From positions 1 to 6,169 of the forward strand of contig JAUXCK010000187.1 in NCBI GenBank assembly GCA_030618925.1: DNA of 6,169 nt. The letters are read 5' to 3'. Position numbers and translations under genes: made by a program. The notes under the pieces were generated by a model, which worked only from the letters and a program-made list of their open reading frames with translations, made no database searches and had not been told where the DNA came from. Shown here piece by piece: positions 6,047-6,169 of this stretch. Source of the stretch: Desulfobacteraceae bacterium. Its GTDB lineage: Bacteria > Desulfobacterota > Desulfobacteria > Desulfobacterales > SURF-7. Each line of letters opens with the position of its first letter. Position 1 is the stretch's first letter.

Positions 6047-6169
6047 ATGCTTCGTCTTGTCAATGTCAACAGCTATTACGGTCTGGTTCACGTGTTGAAA
6101 AATGTATCCCTGCATGTCAGCAAGGGTGAAGTTGTCACCCTGATCGGTGCAAATGGGGCCGGTAAAACA
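6047..6169 (+). CDS. livF: Branched-chain amino acid ABC transporter ATP-binding protein LivF (partial, 3' end missing)
   Basis: Only the first 41 codons are present; the gene continues past the right edge. The start MLRLVNVNSYYGLVHVLKNV is typical of LivF, whose N-terminus usually reads L-x-V-x-x-[LV]-x-x-x-Y-G-x-[IV]-x-x-[LV]. The Walker A motif GANGAGKT is reached at residues 34-41, exactly at the edge. It begins 13 bases after the livG stop, with AGGA at 6032-6035 as a distant weak ribosome binding site. Position and motifs make LivF much more likely than a second LivG. The rest of the ATPase cannot be judged here. Confidence 0.92.
   Translation, partial: MLRLVNVNSYYGLVHVLKNVSLHVSKGEVVTLIGANGAGKT

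Overview
The window is 6,169 bases of bacterial chromosome with all recognisable genes on the + strand. It holds a complete argC, a small tandem ACT-domain protein gene, and a branched-chain (LIV/HAAT-type) amino acid ABC transporter operon that runs off the right edge inside livF. Protein style, moderate GC and the pairing of an ACT-domain protein with a liv transporter suggest a Desulfobacterota (former Deltaproteobacteria) member, perhaps Desulfobacterales. That placement is inference; no rRNA or marker gene is present to test it.

Region by region. Bases 1-228 are non-coding apart from a possible 9-codon leader ORF. They begin with the end of a 12-bp tandem repeat and carry a candidate promoter overlapped by a 10/9/10 dyad. 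Bases 229-1266 are argC (arginine biosynthesis, third step). After 45 bases comes the ACT-domain gene (1312-1743), probably co-transcribed. The 376-base gap 1744-2119 contains a roughly 165-bp palindromic dispersed-repeat (MITE/REP-like) element at 1769-1933 and a candidate promoter at 2058-2086. Bases 2120-3271 encode the secreted periplasmic binding protein. A perfect 11-bp hairpin (3294-3319) separates it from livH (3338-4240). livM (4246-5259), livG (5272-6033) and the start of livF (6047 onward) follow with gaps of 5, 12 and 13 bases.

How the genes work together. The binding protein captures an amino acid or related small ligand in the periplasm. LivH and LivM form the inner-membrane channel, and the LivG and LivF ATPases drive import. 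The hairpin after the binding-protein gene fits the common arrangement in which the binding protein is made in excess over the membrane parts. The ACT protein is a plausible cytosolic amino acid sensor linked to the transporter, although here it lies next to argC and is separated from the transporter by the repeat element. The exact transported ligand cannot be read from the sequence.

I found no convincing novel system. The most interesting items are small non-coding or regulatory structures: the leader ORF whose stop overlaps the argC start, the dyad over the argC promoter, and the palindromic element between the ACT gene and the transporter.
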